A DNA stretch of 41,180 nt from an uncultured Clostridium sp. (GTDB lineage Bacteria; Bacillota; Clostridia; TANB77; CAG-508): NCBI GenBank assembly GCA_930987745.1, contig CAKNKX010000002.1, forward strand, positions 80,535-121,714, given 5' to 3'. The first letter of the stretch is position 1. The number at the start of each line of letters is the position of its first letter. The notes beneath the pieces are model-generated. The model was given only the letters and a program-made list of their open reading frames with translations, was not told the origin of the DNA and made no database searches. This document shows, one piece after another, positions 8,001 to 18,568 of the stretch. Both the position numbers and the translations under genes were made by a program.

Positions 8001-9914
8001 TCAAACCTTTATGAAACAGGTGTAGTACAATATTTTGCAATAATAGAAAATATCTCTAATGATACTCAAGAAAATGTTACAGTAAGAACAAATAAATCAG
8101 ATATTTTAAATGTAGAAAGATTAATATTATTTACAGGAATGGAACATAATGAGGTTTCAGATGATGAATTAATTTCACCATCATCAATATCACAAATAGA
8201 AGGATTAGAAGAAACATCTCAAAACTCTAATAGTGAAGAAAACCTTGTATCAGAAGAAATCGAATATAGTGACGAAATAAATATTGGAACATTAAACCCA
8301 GGAGAAACAAAGGTTTTAAGCTATGATATGTCAATAAATAATGTAGAAAATGAAGAAAGTATTATTACATTTGCAGTTACAGCAAAAGATGCAGAAAAAG
8401 AATATCGTTCAAATTCATTAGAAGATACAGTTAGAGAATTTGATGTATCAATGGAAATGACTTCAAATACAGAAAGTAGATATATAAAATCAGGAGACCA
8501 AGTAAATTACACAATAACAGTAAGAAATAATACAAATACATATTTAGAAGGAATAAATATAACAGATAGTATTCCAGATGCTTTAACAGTAAATAGAGTA
8601 ACAATAGATGGACAAGATATGGGAGAAATAAATGGAAATAACCTTACAATGACTTGTAACATAGAAGCAAATGGAGAAACAACAATAGTAATAGAAACTG
8701 TTGTAAACTATTCAGCAGGAAGAACAGAAGCTGAATCTATAACAAATATAGCATATGCAGAAGTATTTGGAGAAAGAATAGCAAATACACAAGAAGTATC
8801 ACATATCATTGAAGCAGATGAACAATCCGGCAATAACGGAAATGGTGGAAATAACAGTGGAAATAGTGGAAACAATGGTAGTGACATTGCAAATGGAGAA
8901 AACATCATAACAGGTATAGCTTGGTTTGATGAAAATGTAAATGGTAGAAAAGATGAAAACGAATCTACTTTAAGTGGAATAAATGTAATGTTATTAAATG
9001 TTTCAACTAACAACCTAGTTAGAGATGAAAATGGAGAAGTTTTAGAAGTAGCAACAAATGATAATGGTGTATATATATTAAATAATATTTCTCAAGGACA
9101 ATATATAGCTATATTTGACTATGATACTTCTATATATAATCTAACAACATATAAAGCACAAGGAGTATCAGAAGATGAAAACTCAGATGTATTAATGAGT
9201 AATCTATCAGTAAATAGTGAACAAAAAGAAGTTCCAGCAACAGATATTATAACAATTAATGGAGAAAATGTTGATGGAATAAACATAGGGCTTACAGAAT
9301 TAAAGAACTTTGATTTAAAACTAGATAAATATGTAACAAAAATGATAGTACAAAATGATAGAGGAACAACACAAACAGAATATGATAACGAAACTACAGC
9401 AAAAGTAGAAATAGATGCTAGAAACTTAAGTAGTTCAACTGTAATAATAGAATATAAAATTGTAGTAACAAATGTTGGAGATACACCAGGTTATGCAAGA
9501 AGTATAGTTGATTATGTATCAAAAGACTTAAGCTTTAGCTCAGAATTAAATAAAGATTGGTATTCTCAAGGAGATTATTTATATAGCTCAAGTTTAGCAA
9601 ATGAAGAAATACTACCAGGAGAATCAAAAGAATTAACATTAACACTAACAAAAGCAATGACAGAAGATAACACAGGACTTGTTCCAAACACAGCAGAAAT
9701 TGCAGAAAGCTATAATGAACAAGGCTTGCAAGATTCAAATTCAACACCAGGAAATAACACAAAAGGAGAAAATGACCAAGGCTCAGCAGATGCAATTATA
9801 AGTATTAGAACAGGTGCAATAGTTTATACAGGAATTGTAATTGGAATAATTGCAATATTATGTGTAATAGCAGTTGTAATTATAAGATTAAAAAATAAAA
9901 AAGGTGATAAATAA
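5013..9914 (+). CDS. Giant DUF11/SdrD-like surface protein A1
   Basis: This is a secreted cell-surface protein of 1633 residues. A signal peptide (about residues 1-35, hydrophobic core VVILLIMTLTMVNFITIG) is followed by a long beta-rich region. It contains conserved-repeat (DUF11-like) modules such as KYRVEISNTGTEDISNITVE near residue 873 and VNYTITVRNNTNTYLEGINI near 1165. A Gly/Asn linker follows near 1270-1295, then an SdrD/Cna-B-like module beginning ITGIAWFDENVNGRKDENE near 1300, a final DUF11-like module, a membrane helix (about 1604-1625) and a short basic tail. The region before the helix reads RTGAIVYTG rather than LPXTG. It is followed after 25 bases by B1. The paralogue A2 (14141-18548) shares domain order and many sequence blocks. 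A role as stalk or adhesin is inferred from the modules. Confidence 0.85.
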   Translation: MKSKILKTSVVILLIMTLTMVNFITIGNSFVSYASEDISTNHKNVEFRAGFEDENGNLTQNIESAKSQEEMTLWLQVNVKNEGYLNGQISIENSNFTLKEAESSYVNRIEENTIYLNQINAGTTADIKIKIEPIQNEEYEIGLLNRATQVSISGIYRDSTEKDINIRATRTINLKMTQNVNKDNLQNDVQVITNKITKIDGEEKRVVQFLWTMGLKENTYPEKEITGKMELPVINEEIPEVKTITKLNNMTESNIEVNENVVTVDLKNPETEDGKVMWKSEGIEEIIVTAIYDKSAEIGAGEVSIEQNITFYDNASISGNARKTLSNEELDQIINITSENSESEIFKGKIYSGIDRTYSDNIKLDVNLADAVQEVEIIEEMPNFVSDNSRDTANVVINKTSVNKENMKNILGENGTITIYNAEGNRIALISQTNEADENGNIVLNYNENESANIRMVTSKPVAEGTLEINNEKTIKESNQDIVRNANTLETRITAEYNKQDTVTFAKGTLKESTTKTELKNSQTEASFELNKNTLSTIVDNDLEMKIVLKSNDEKHDLYQNPNLVITLPEQVQNITINSIDMLYETDLKIANYRVEGRNIILTLEGKQSGYKDRAIDGTNIIINATIEVNPKSATSNENIVLRYNNQNAVSYVDGNEQGTVSSQIQIVAPKDVTAVHSISDLSIETLGQEESTTVTLPKAQGVRNVTADIEVINNNQEEIQNVRILGTFPTNNNENNMGITLNSGITLGEGIQGTVYYSNNENATNDLENSENGWKQDLNLNEAKKYLIIIDNVQGQSSVIANYGITIPENLEYNQNASLGYTVNYGNTLTRMENQINATTIELQTGVGPKIDTNLVASVAGNQDTGTVKNGEVIKYRVEISNTGTEDISNITVEGEVPEGATLVEPEENYEYTGAGYYKELEDRTYSETIENLKVGETTSVEYEVRVNSDTSEGTELRTKARVNYQDAVQETNEVVTRTESGNLRVSVKKVTGRDSNLYETGVVQYFAIIENISNDTQENVTVRTNKSDILNVERLILFTGMEHNEVSDDELISPSSISQIEGLEETSQNSNSEENLVSEEIEYSDEINIGTLNPGETKVLSYDMSINNVENEESIITFAVTAKDAEKEYRSNSLEDTVREFDVSMEMTSNTESRYIKSGDQVNYTITVRNNTNTYLEGINITDSIPDALTVNRVTIDGQDMGEINGNNLTMTCNIEANGETTIVIETVVNYSAGRTEAESITNIAYAEVFGERIANTQEVSHIIEADEQSGNNGNGGNNSGNSGNNGSDIANGENIITGIAWFDENVNGRKDENESTLSGINVMLLNVSTNNLVRDENGEVLEVATNDNGVYILNNISQGQYIAIFDYDTSIYNLTTYKAQGVSEDENSDVLMSNLSVNSEQKEVPATDIITINGENVDGINIGLTELKNFDLKLDKYVTKMIVQNDRGTTQTEYDNETTAKVEIDARNLSSSTVIIEYKIVVTNVGDTPGYARSIVDYVSKDLSFSSELNKDWYSQGDYLYSSSLANEEILPGESKELTLTLTKAMTEDNTGLVPNTAEIAESYNEQGLQDSNSTPGNNTKGENDQGSADAIISIRTGAIVYTGIVIGIIAILCVIAVVIIRLKNKKGDK

Positions 9915-9939
9915 TTTTAAGGAAAGGAGGTAAGAAAAA

Positions 9940-12900
9940 ATGAGTAAATTAAAAAAGAGTTTAGTAAGTATTATAATAGGAATAATAGCAATATTTGGAG
10001 CGATAACAACATCAAGTGCATATTATTCTGTAGGAGAGATTGTAACATATTCAGCAAGTCAGTTTTTAGCAAGTAAAAATCTATACTGTGTGCAAAAAGA
10101 TGTACTTTTAGCTGGAACTGTTAGTTATAAAGTTATATCAAATGTAAGAATAGAAGGAAATGTATCAACTGACCATACTGGAAAACAAGTAACAAGTAAA
10201 GAAAATGCAAAATTAGCATATATATTATCACAAGATAATGGAGACAACAAAGAAGAAGGACCAGTTCAAAATGCAATCTGGAACTATATGTACACTTGGA
10301 TGAATAAAGTAGGATATCAACACGCAGGATTATATAAAGGATTTGCAAGTTCTGCTAAAGGAAATTCAAGTTGGGTAAACTCATCAGCAAATGATTATGC
10401 AGATAGCTTAGAAAATCAAGATATGACAGATAATACTGATAACTCAAAAATTAAAGTAACAGTATATGATAAAGATGGAACAGAATACATGAGAATTGGA
10501 CCATTTAATTGGACATTCCCAGGAACAATAACAAAAGCAGATGTAAAAGACCAAAATGGAAATACAATTTCTGGAGTGTTATATAGCAGTTTTAGTGGAA
10601 ATACTGAAAATTACTTTGGTGTAGATGGAATAAAATCAGGAAAAGACTTCTATATTTCAATTCCAGTAGAATCAGGAGTAACAAGTATAACAGAAATAAG
10701 TGCATCTACATCATATGATGTAAAAGGAGTAAATATTTGGTTTTTAGATTCATTACATGGACAATGGCAAAACCTAATATATACAGAACCTTTTACAGGA
10801 AAAGATGATATAAACAAAGACTTCAAATATGATATTCCAACACTTGGAAACTTAAAAATAATAAAAGTAAATGCAGATAATCATGAAGTTGCTCTAGCAG
10901 GAGTAGGATTTAAATTGAAACATAATGAATTAAATAAATATGTATATCAATCAGCAGATGGTAATATATCTTATGTAGATAGCATGGATGAAGCAACAGA
11001 ATTTATTACAGATGCAAATGGAAGATTAGAAGTTGACAATCTAATAGTTGGAACATATACAGCATATGAAACTAAAAATCCAAACTATGGATATGACTTT
11101 AGTGATGAGGGAGTAGAAATAATAATAGATTCAGACAATGATTCTTGGCAAACAATAGAAAATAAACAAATATATGTAAAACTATCAGGATATGTTTGGG
11201 AAGATGTAATTTCTGGAAAACAATCAACAAGAAATGACTTGTTCCAAGATAATGATTTAGATGATGCAGATATATTACTAGATGGAATAACAGTAAGACT
11301 AAAAAATAGAGAGACAGGAGAAACTGTAAAAGAAGGCACAACTTCAGATGGTGGAGCATATTTATTTACAGATGTATTAATAGAAGACTTAGATAAATAT
11401 TATATAGAATTTGAATATGATGGATTGACATATACAAATGTAATACCACACATAGATAGAGATAATGGTTCTAAATCAGCAGAAAATGCAGAAGTTAGAG
11501 ATAGATTTAATAAAAACTTTAGTGTAGTAGAAGGAACTTCAAGAGATACTGGTATAACAAGAGATGAAAATGGTAACCAAGTACATAATTTATCATATAA
11601 TATAGATGAAAATGGACATACTGCAACACTTATAAATAATGGACAATATACAATAACAGCAACAACAGAAGAAACAGGATATATGATAATAGACCACTTT
11701 ACATATGGACAAGAAGAGATAAAATATATAAATTTAGGACTATATGAAAGAGAAATGCCAGATATGGCTATTCTAAAAGACCTTGATAATGTAAGAGTTG
11801 GAGTAAATGGTTATTGGCATACATATCTATATTCTCAAAGATTTGTAAATCAAGGTGAATATGGAGATGGATTCAATGTAGGTGTAAAATTTGGTGAGAA
11901 ATATAGTGATATGTCATATACAAGAGCAATCTATAGAGCAGACTATGAATATCAAAACGAAAATGACCAAAGCAAAGAATTAAGAATATATGTAACATAT
12001 AGAATATCATTAAGAAACCAATCAACTGCACTAACAACAAGAATAAATAGCATAGTAGATTATTATGATAGCAGATATCAAGTAACTTCAGTAGGAACAG
12101 GACTAGATGATGTAGGAAATGTAACAGGAAGTATCGAATATAATGAAAATAGCTACAATGATAACTATAATATGCTAACAATTCAAAATAATTCATCAAT
12201 AAATCCACAAAGTACTCAAGATTTATATGTACAATTTGAATTAAATAGAGATGCAGTAATAAGTTTATTAAATGATGGAGAAACATTAGAAAATGTTACA
12301 GAAATAAATTCATATTCAGTATTTGATTCAAATGGAGCAGTATATGCAGGAGTTGATAAAAACTCTAATCCAGGAAATAGTGTACCAGGAGAGACAAATA
12401 CATATGAAGATGATACAGACCAAAGTCCAGCATTTAAGTTAGAATTAGCAGATGCAAGAGAATTAACTGGTAAAGTGTTCTTAGATTCAACATCAGGAGA
12501 ATTAATGACAGGAGAAGTAAGACAAGGAAGCGGACAATATGAAGAGGGAGAAAAAGGAATTTCTGGAGTTCATATAACACTTACAGAAAATACAGGAAGT
12601 GGAAAAGTATATGAAACAGATACAGATGAAAATGGAGATTTCTATATTTCAGACTTCATACCAGGTGATTATACATTAACATATACATGGGGAGATGAAA
12701 CATATACAGTACAAAACTATAAAGGAACAGTATATGATGCATCAAGAGACCAAACAAATAAAGAATGGTATAAACAAGATGTTGATGTAAGAAAAACAGA
12801 TGCACTTGATAACTATAATCAAGACCAAAATGCACCAAAAGGTTCAAGAGAACAAATAGATGCAGAAATACAAAATATTAAAAATGACCAAAACTTTACA

Positions 12901-13851
12901 AGAACAAAAATGGATTCTACAACACCTACAATGGGAATAGGAGTAGAATATGATACAACAACTACAGCATCAACAGGAGATAAATATGTATATAGAATAC
13001 AAAATATAGACTTTGGTATTGTAGAAAGAGCAAGACAAGATATAGAATTAACAAAAGGAGTAAGAACATTTAAAGCAACACTTGCAAATGGACAAGTAAT
13101 AAGTGATGTAACAATTGACGAAAATGGAAATCTATCAGGAGATACAAACCATGTAATATATATGGGACCATCACAAAACTCAATGCCACAAAATGGATTT
13201 ATAAGACTAGAGCTAGATAATGAATTAATCCAAGGAACAACAATTGAAGTAGGATATGAAATAAAAGCTACAAATAATAGTGAATTAGATTACTTATCAG
13301 AAAACTTCTATAAATATGGAATTGTAGAAGGAGATGTAGTTACAATAACTCCTACGGCAGTAATAGATTACTTAGATAATGAGTGGGGATTTGAACCAGA
13401 AGAAAATGAAGCTTGGGAAGTAATTAGAAAAGAAGATTTAAGTGGCTTAGTTGCAGAAGTTGTATATAATGATGAAAACTCTACAATAGATGAAAAAATA
13501 ATACTATATACAGAAGGTTTAGCTACACCATTAGAACCAACAGAAACAAATTCAGTAATGTTAAATGTTTCAAAAATTATAACAACAACAGATGACATTT
13601 CATTAGACAATGAAACAGAAATTATTGAAATAGACAAAACAGGTGGTAGTGATATCCCATCAACACCAGGAAACTATATACCAGGTTTAGGTGAACAGGA
13701 AAATGATGATGGTATGGCAGAAACAGTAATAGTAATACCAAGCACAGGTGCAAACTTAAACTTCATAATACCTATTGGGGTAGGATTGATAGCATTACTA
13801 ATCTTAGCAGGAGGAGTAATACTAATAAAGAAAAAAGTATTAAAAAAGTAA
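9940..13851 (+). CDS. Thioester-domain Cna-B-type surface adhesin B1
   Basis: This surface protein has 1303 residues with a signal peptide (residues 1-27). The mature N-terminus looks like a TQXA/thioester domain: Cys50 in NLYCVQ and Gln110 in GPVQNAIW are placed to form the internal Cys-Gln thioester. In such adhesins the thioester binds host or matrix amines covalently. Downstream are a SpaA/Cna-B module (LKIIKVNADNHEVALAGVGF, about 303-400), SdrD-like modules (SGYVWEDVISGKQSTRNDL near 415; LTGKVFLDSTSGE near 838), and a C-terminal IPSTGAN (1266-1272) before a membrane helix and basic tail. That end resembles a variant sortase signal. AAGGAGG lies directly upstream of its ATG and it is coupled to A1. 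Thioester formation itself is inferred, not shown. Confidence 0.85.
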   Translation: MSKLKKSLVSIIIGIIAIFGAITTSSAYYSVGEIVTYSASQFLASKNLYCVQKDVLLAGTVSYKVISNVRIEGNVSTDHTGKQVTSKENAKLAYILSQDNGDNKEEGPVQNAIWNYMYTWMNKVGYQHAGLYKGFASSAKGNSSWVNSSANDYADSLENQDMTDNTDNSKIKVTVYDKDGTEYMRIGPFNWTFPGTITKADVKDQNGNTISGVLYSSFSGNTENYFGVDGIKSGKDFYISIPVESGVTSITEISASTSYDVKGVNIWFLDSLHGQWQNLIYTEPFTGKDDINKDFKYDIPTLGNLKIIKVNADNHEVALAGVGFKLKHNELNKYVYQSADGNISYVDSMDEATEFITDANGRLEVDNLIVGTYTAYETKNPNYGYDFSDEGVEIIIDSDNDSWQTIENKQIYVKLSGYVWEDVISGKQSTRNDLFQDNDLDDADILLDGITVRLKNRETGETVKEGTTSDGGAYLFTDVLIEDLDKYYIEFEYDGLTYTNVIPHIDRDNGSKSAENAEVRDRFNKNFSVVEGTSRDTGITRDENGNQVHNLSYNIDENGHTATLINNGQYTITATTEETGYMIIDHFTYGQEEIKYINLGLYEREMPDMAILKDLDNVRVGVNGYWHTYLYSQRFVNQGEYGDGFNVGVKFGEKYSDMSYTRAIYRADYEYQNENDQSKELRIYVTYRISLRNQSTALTTRINSIVDYYDSRYQVTSVGTGLDDVGNVTGSIEYNENSYNDNYNMLTIQNNSSINPQSTQDLYVQFELNRDAVISLLNDGETLENVTEINSYSVFDSNGAVYAGVDKNSNPGNSVPGETNTYEDDTDQSPAFKLELADARELTGKVFLDSTSGELMTGEVRQGSGQYEEGEKGISGVHITLTENTGSGKVYETDTDENGDFYISDFIPGDYTLTYTWGDETYTVQNYKGTVYDASRDQTNKEWYKQDVDVRKTDALDNYNQDQNAPKGSREQIDAEIQNIKNDQNFTRTKMDSTTPTMGIGVEYDTTTTASTGDKYVYRIQNIDFGIVERARQDIELTKGVRTFKATLANGQVISDVTIDENGNLSGDTNHVIYMGPSQNSMPQNGFIRLELDNELIQGTTIEVGYEIKATNNSELDYLSENFYKYGIVEGDVVTITPTAVIDYLDNEWGFEPEENEAWEVIRKEDLSGLVAEVVYNDENSTIDEKIILYTEGLATPLEPTETNSVMLNVSKIITTTDDISLDNETEIIEIDKTGGSDIPSTPGNYIPGLGEQENDDGMAETVIVIPSTGANLNFIIPIGVGLIALLILAGGVILIKKKVLKK

Positions 13852-13872
13852 TTTAAGCTTGCAAAATAATAA

Positions 13873-13914
13873 AAAGAAAGAGTAAAGAAAAAAATCTTTA
13901 TTCTTTCTTTTTTT
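13873..13914 (+). terminator. Intrinsic terminator after A1-B1
   Basis: A 16-base left arm (13873-13888) pairs with 13895-13910 with one G-U type pair, and is followed by a T-rich tail. It separates the first surface-protein pair from the second. Confidence 0.8.
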
Positions 13915-14076
13915 CTTAAATCCTTACGCAAAAAAGGAAAATAAAAGAAAATAAAACAAAAATTGCTAAAATGTAACAAAATTGTAACCTAATTATCAAA
14001 TTTTCTTAACAAAACACTAAAAAATGCCTTCCGTAGCTAGTTATCACCTGGATTTCTTTTTAGGTAAAATATCCCA

Positions 14077-14106
14077 TTGATTTTATCTTGATAAATGTTT
14101 TATAGT
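14077..14106 (+). promoter_or_regulatory. Weak candidate promoter for surface pair A2-B2
   Basis: TTGATT (14077-14082) and TATAGT (14101-14106) are 18 bases apart, 34 bases before the A2 start. The match is imperfect, but a promoter is expected because a terminator isolates this unit. The stretch 13915-14076 contains no gene. It has an ACCT/AGGT inverted repeat around 14046-14065 that I cannot assign to any riboswitch. Confidence 0.4.
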
Positions 14107-14140
14107 ATATAAGAAGGATATTTTCATGAGGGGGATTATT

Positions 14141-17100
14141 ATGAAAAAAACCATGAACAAATTAATTGTAATAACCTTAGTATTTATTCTAATGTCAGCA
14201 AACTTTTTGACAATTGGAATAAATGTAAGTAGAGCTGCAGAAGAACCAGAAAATGCAGAACAAACACGGAGTTGAATTAGAACAAAGTGTAGAAAAATAT
14301 TTTGAAGTTGAGGAGAATAAGGCTATTTTACAACAATCAGTTAAAGTAAATACACATAAAGAAGAGTTTGTAAAAGAAAATGAAAGCCTTGAAGTTTTGG
14401 TGCCTGTAATTCAAAATATAAAACCAGAAGAAGTAAAAGTTTTACTAAATGGAGTAGAATTATCACAAGATTTATATACTTATGATAATGAAAATAATCT
14501 AGTTAGTATAAATATAAATAAAGATTTAGGATTAACAAATTGGGGAAATAATAGTGAAGAAACATATAAATTAATATATAAATATCCTGAAATATTAATA
14601 GAAGAAAATGTGGAAAATTCTGAAGAAGTAAATTCTGAAGAAACAAACCCTGAAGAAGAAAATCCAGGAGAAAATGTAGAATTAACTTCAAGAGTAACTG
14701 TAAAATTTGAAGATGAAGAACAATCAAGTGAAAATACAGTAAATGCTACTATCTCTAAAACTGGAGAAAATGTGTCAGTAGAGGGTGTAATCACAAATGA
14801 AATCTATAAGGGATATATGGAAACTGGATATAGTGACACTTTATATAACGAAGCATATCGTATAGAAATATCAGACTTAACAAATGTAGAAAAACTAGAG
14901 ATTACAAACGAAAAAGAAGTATTTACAACAATTGGACAAAGTGAGGATAATATTCAAAAAATAGAATCTGATGCATTAAATAGTACATATTTTAAAAGAA
15001 TATGGGTATCTAAAGATGAGATTACAAGAATGTTAGGTGAAGAAGGAAAAATCATAATAAAAGATGCAAATGATAATATTCTAAAAGAAATAAGTGTTCA
15101 AGATGAAGCAGATGAAAATGGAACAATTAGTTTTGAATATCCAGATGATACTACATCTTTATTAAGAGTAGAAACAACTACACCAGTTGCTATTGGAAAT
15201 CTAGGAATAAATATAGAAAAAGGAATAAGAAAAAATACAGGTTATACTTTAGAACAAATAAGAAGTTTTAATTATTTAGAAGAAACAATAAAAGTAAATA
15301 ACTCAAATAAAACTTTACAAATGGCTATGAGAAATACAGAACTAAGTTCTAAATTAGAAATTAGTAAAAAAACACTATCAACATTAGAAGAAAACACAGA
15401 TGTAGAAATAAAAGCTACATTAATAAATAATAAACTTTCAAACAGACTATATACTAACCCTAGTATAAGAATAGTTTTACCAGAACAAGTAGAAAATATC
15501 GTAATTACAGAAGCAAACCTACTATATGATGATGAATTAAGTATAGCAGGATATAGTGCAAATGGTAGAGAAATAATAGTTAATTTACAAGGAAATCAAA
15601 CAAAATATAATCAAGAAGCTATAGAAGGAGCAACAATAGTATTAAAAGCAAATATTTCACTAAATAAAACAGCAACAAATAGTAGTGAAAAAATAGAAAT
15701 GCAAGTTACAAGTAATAATGAAAAATCAACTGCATCAGGAGATGTAGAAGTATATTCTCCAAAAGAAGTAATTACAGTAAATAATATAAATGAATTAGGA
15801 ATTGAAACAGTAGGAGAAGAAGAAACTGTATCAAGAGATGTAAGAGGTGGAGCAAGACAAATTACATTAAGAGGAGAAGTAATAAATAATAATCAAGGCA
15901 AAATACAAAATGTAAAAATCTTAGGAAATATGCCAGTAGACAAAGAAGTAACTCAAAATGAAAGAACAATTGTAAATAATTTAGGTATAACTCTAAATGG
16001 AGGTATATCAGTAGAAGGAAGAGAAGCTAAAATATATTATACTTCAAATTCTTCAGCAACAGATGATTTAGAAAATGCACAAAATGGTTGGCAAGAAAAT
16101 CCAAGCAACCTAAATGAAATGACTAAATATTTAGTTGTAGTACCAGAGATGGAAAAAGCAGAGACTCTAGGTATTAATTATACAGCAACAATTCCTGAAA
16201 ATGCTGAATATAATAAACAAGCTTATACAGATTATACAGTTATATATACACCAGAACAAACAGGAGTAGAAAATACTGCTGATGCAACAGATATTGAGTT
16301 AAATACAGGAAGAGGACCTGTTTTAGAAGGAACTTTAACTGCAACAGTAGGTGGAGAAAATATAGAAAATGGAAGTTCTGTAAAAAAAGGAGAAGTAATT
16401 AGATATAAAATAGATGTAACAAATACAGGAACAGAAGAGGCAACAAATATTACAGTAACACCAACTATTCCTGAAAATGTTACAGTAGTAGAACCAAAAG
16501 CAGATTTCGAATATGAAGATGATTACTATGAAAATGCAGAAAATCCAGAATTTACAATAGAATCATTACCAATAGGAGAAACTGAGTCATTTGAATATGA
16601 AGTAAGAATTAATGAAGATGCTGAAATAGGAAGTACAATTTTGACATCTACAAGAATAGATTATGCAGAAACATATGCTCAAACAGAAGAAATCTCAAAT
16701 ACAATAGAAGATGCAAATTTAAGAGTAACATTTAAAAGAGTATCAGATAGTGACAATATATTACAACCAGGTGTTGGAGCTAGATATGAAGCAGTTATTG
16801 AAAACATATCAGACCAAACACAAGAAAATATAGTGGTAGTACCACAATTAGATGAACTTTTAGGAAGTGTAACTTTCTCATTAGTAGAAGGAGAAACAAT
16901 ACAAGATGTTGAATCAGCTTCAGAAATAAATATTGGAAGCTTAGAACCTGGCGAATATAAAAAATTAAGAATAAATACAATAATGAACCAAACAACAGCA
17001 AGAGAAACAACAATAGAAAACTGGGCAATAGTAAGAGATTCTAGCAATAATGAGTATCGTTCAAATGTATTTACAGATACAATATATGGAATTTTACTAG

Positions 17101-18548
17101 ATTTCTCATTTACTTCAAATGCAGAAAATGAATATGTAAAAACAGATGATGTTATAACTTATGAAGTAACTACAACAAATAATGGAGCTGTGGAAGCAAA
17201 TATAGGGTCAGTTTCAGTAAATATTCCAAATGAACTTACAGTTACAAAAGTAGAAATAAATGGAGAAGCAGAGCAAGGGGAATTATCAAATAACATCCAT
17301 TCAACTACATATTTAGAACCAGGAGAATCTGAAACTATAAGAATAGAAGCAGTAGTAAATGATATGTCAGCAATCGGAGAAAATTTAGAAATAACATCAA
17401 CAGCAACTGTGCAAGTTTATGGAGAAGTTTATGGAGAATTAGAAATAAAACATATAATTGAAAAGCAAGGAGATGGAGTAAATACAGACCCTAATAACCC
17501 AACTAATCCAGACGACCCAAATAACCCAAGCAATCCAAACAATCCAGAGGAGACAGGATATAGAATCTCAGGAAGAGCATGGATAGATGCAAACAAAGAT
17601 GGAGAGCTTCAAGATGAAGAACAAGGAATGTCAGGAGTAAGAGTAACAGTATTAAATGTTAATACAAATGAATTAGTTACGAATAGTAATGGAAATATAA
17701 AGGTTGAAACAACAGATAGTAATGGAGAATATACTCTTACAGGTTTACCAGAAGGAACATATATAGTGTTATTTGAATATGACACAAATGCATATAGTTT
17801 AACAACATATAAAAAGCAAGGAGTATCAGATGGTAGAAACTCAGATGTAGTTTCAAAATCAATTGATATTGGAAGCGGAGAAAAAATGTATGGAGTAACA
17901 GATAATATCACAATAACAGATGGAAGTATCGCAAATATTGATATTGGTTTAATGGTTGCAGCAACATTTGATTTAAGACTTGATAAAACAATAACAAGAA
18001 TAGTAGAACAAAACTCTAGAGGAACAAATGTATATACATATAATAATGAAAGTTTAGCAAGAGTAGATGTAAACTGGAGAACTATTCAAGGAGCAACACT
18101 AGTTATTGAATATACTATAAGAATTACAAATGTTGGAGAATTACAAGGATATGTAAGAAATATTGCAGATTATATCCCAGAAGGATTTGAATTTAGTACA
18201 GAATTAAACAAAGATTGGTATGAACAAGGAGGAGTTCTATATAATCAAAGTTTAACAAATAGTTCAATAGCACCTGGAGATTATGCAGAAGTAACTTTAA
18301 CACTTACAAAACCACTTTCAGAAAACACAGTAGGAACAGTTTACACAAATAGTGCAGAAATTGTGGAAACATATAACGAAAGAGAAACTGCAGATGCAAC
18401 ACCTAATGATAATAGAGATAATGCAGACTTTATATTAAGTATTTCAACAGGTAGAGCAGTAACATATATAGGACTAACAATTGCAGTAGTTGCAGTATTA
18501 GCAGTAGGAATTTACTTTATTAAAAAGAAAGTTTTAGATAAAAACTAG
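14141..18548 (+). CDS. Giant DUF11/SdrD-like surface protein A2, requires +1 frameshift at CGG
   Basis: This is a paralogue of A1, 1468 residues when joined. The ATG at 14141 follows GAGGGGG and encodes a signal peptide (core LIVITLVFILMSANFLTIG) matching that of A1. At codon 43 the frame reads ACA CGG AGT TGA and would end after 44 codons. Skipping the C at 14267 continues as GVELEQSVEKYF and stays open for more than 1400 codons. Modules in order are DUF11-like repeats, a Pro/Asn-rich linker (about 1110-1130), an SdrD-like module (ISGRAWIDANKDGELQDEE), a last DUF11-like module ending near TELNKDWYEQGGVLYNQSL, a membrane helix and a basic tail. An independent start inside the long frame would lose the signal peptide and has no good Shine-Dalgarno. 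B2 follows after 20 bases. Confidence 0.88.
14267..14270 (+). other. CGGA +1 recoding site in surface protein A2
   Basis: This is in-frame CGG at codon 43, just after the signal peptide. Without recoding a TGA follows two codons later. Skipping C gives ACA GGA GTT GAA (T-G-V-E) and opens the rest of the 4.4-kb gene. Confidence 0.8.
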
Positions 18549-18568
18549 AAAGGAAAGGAGGGGAAAAG

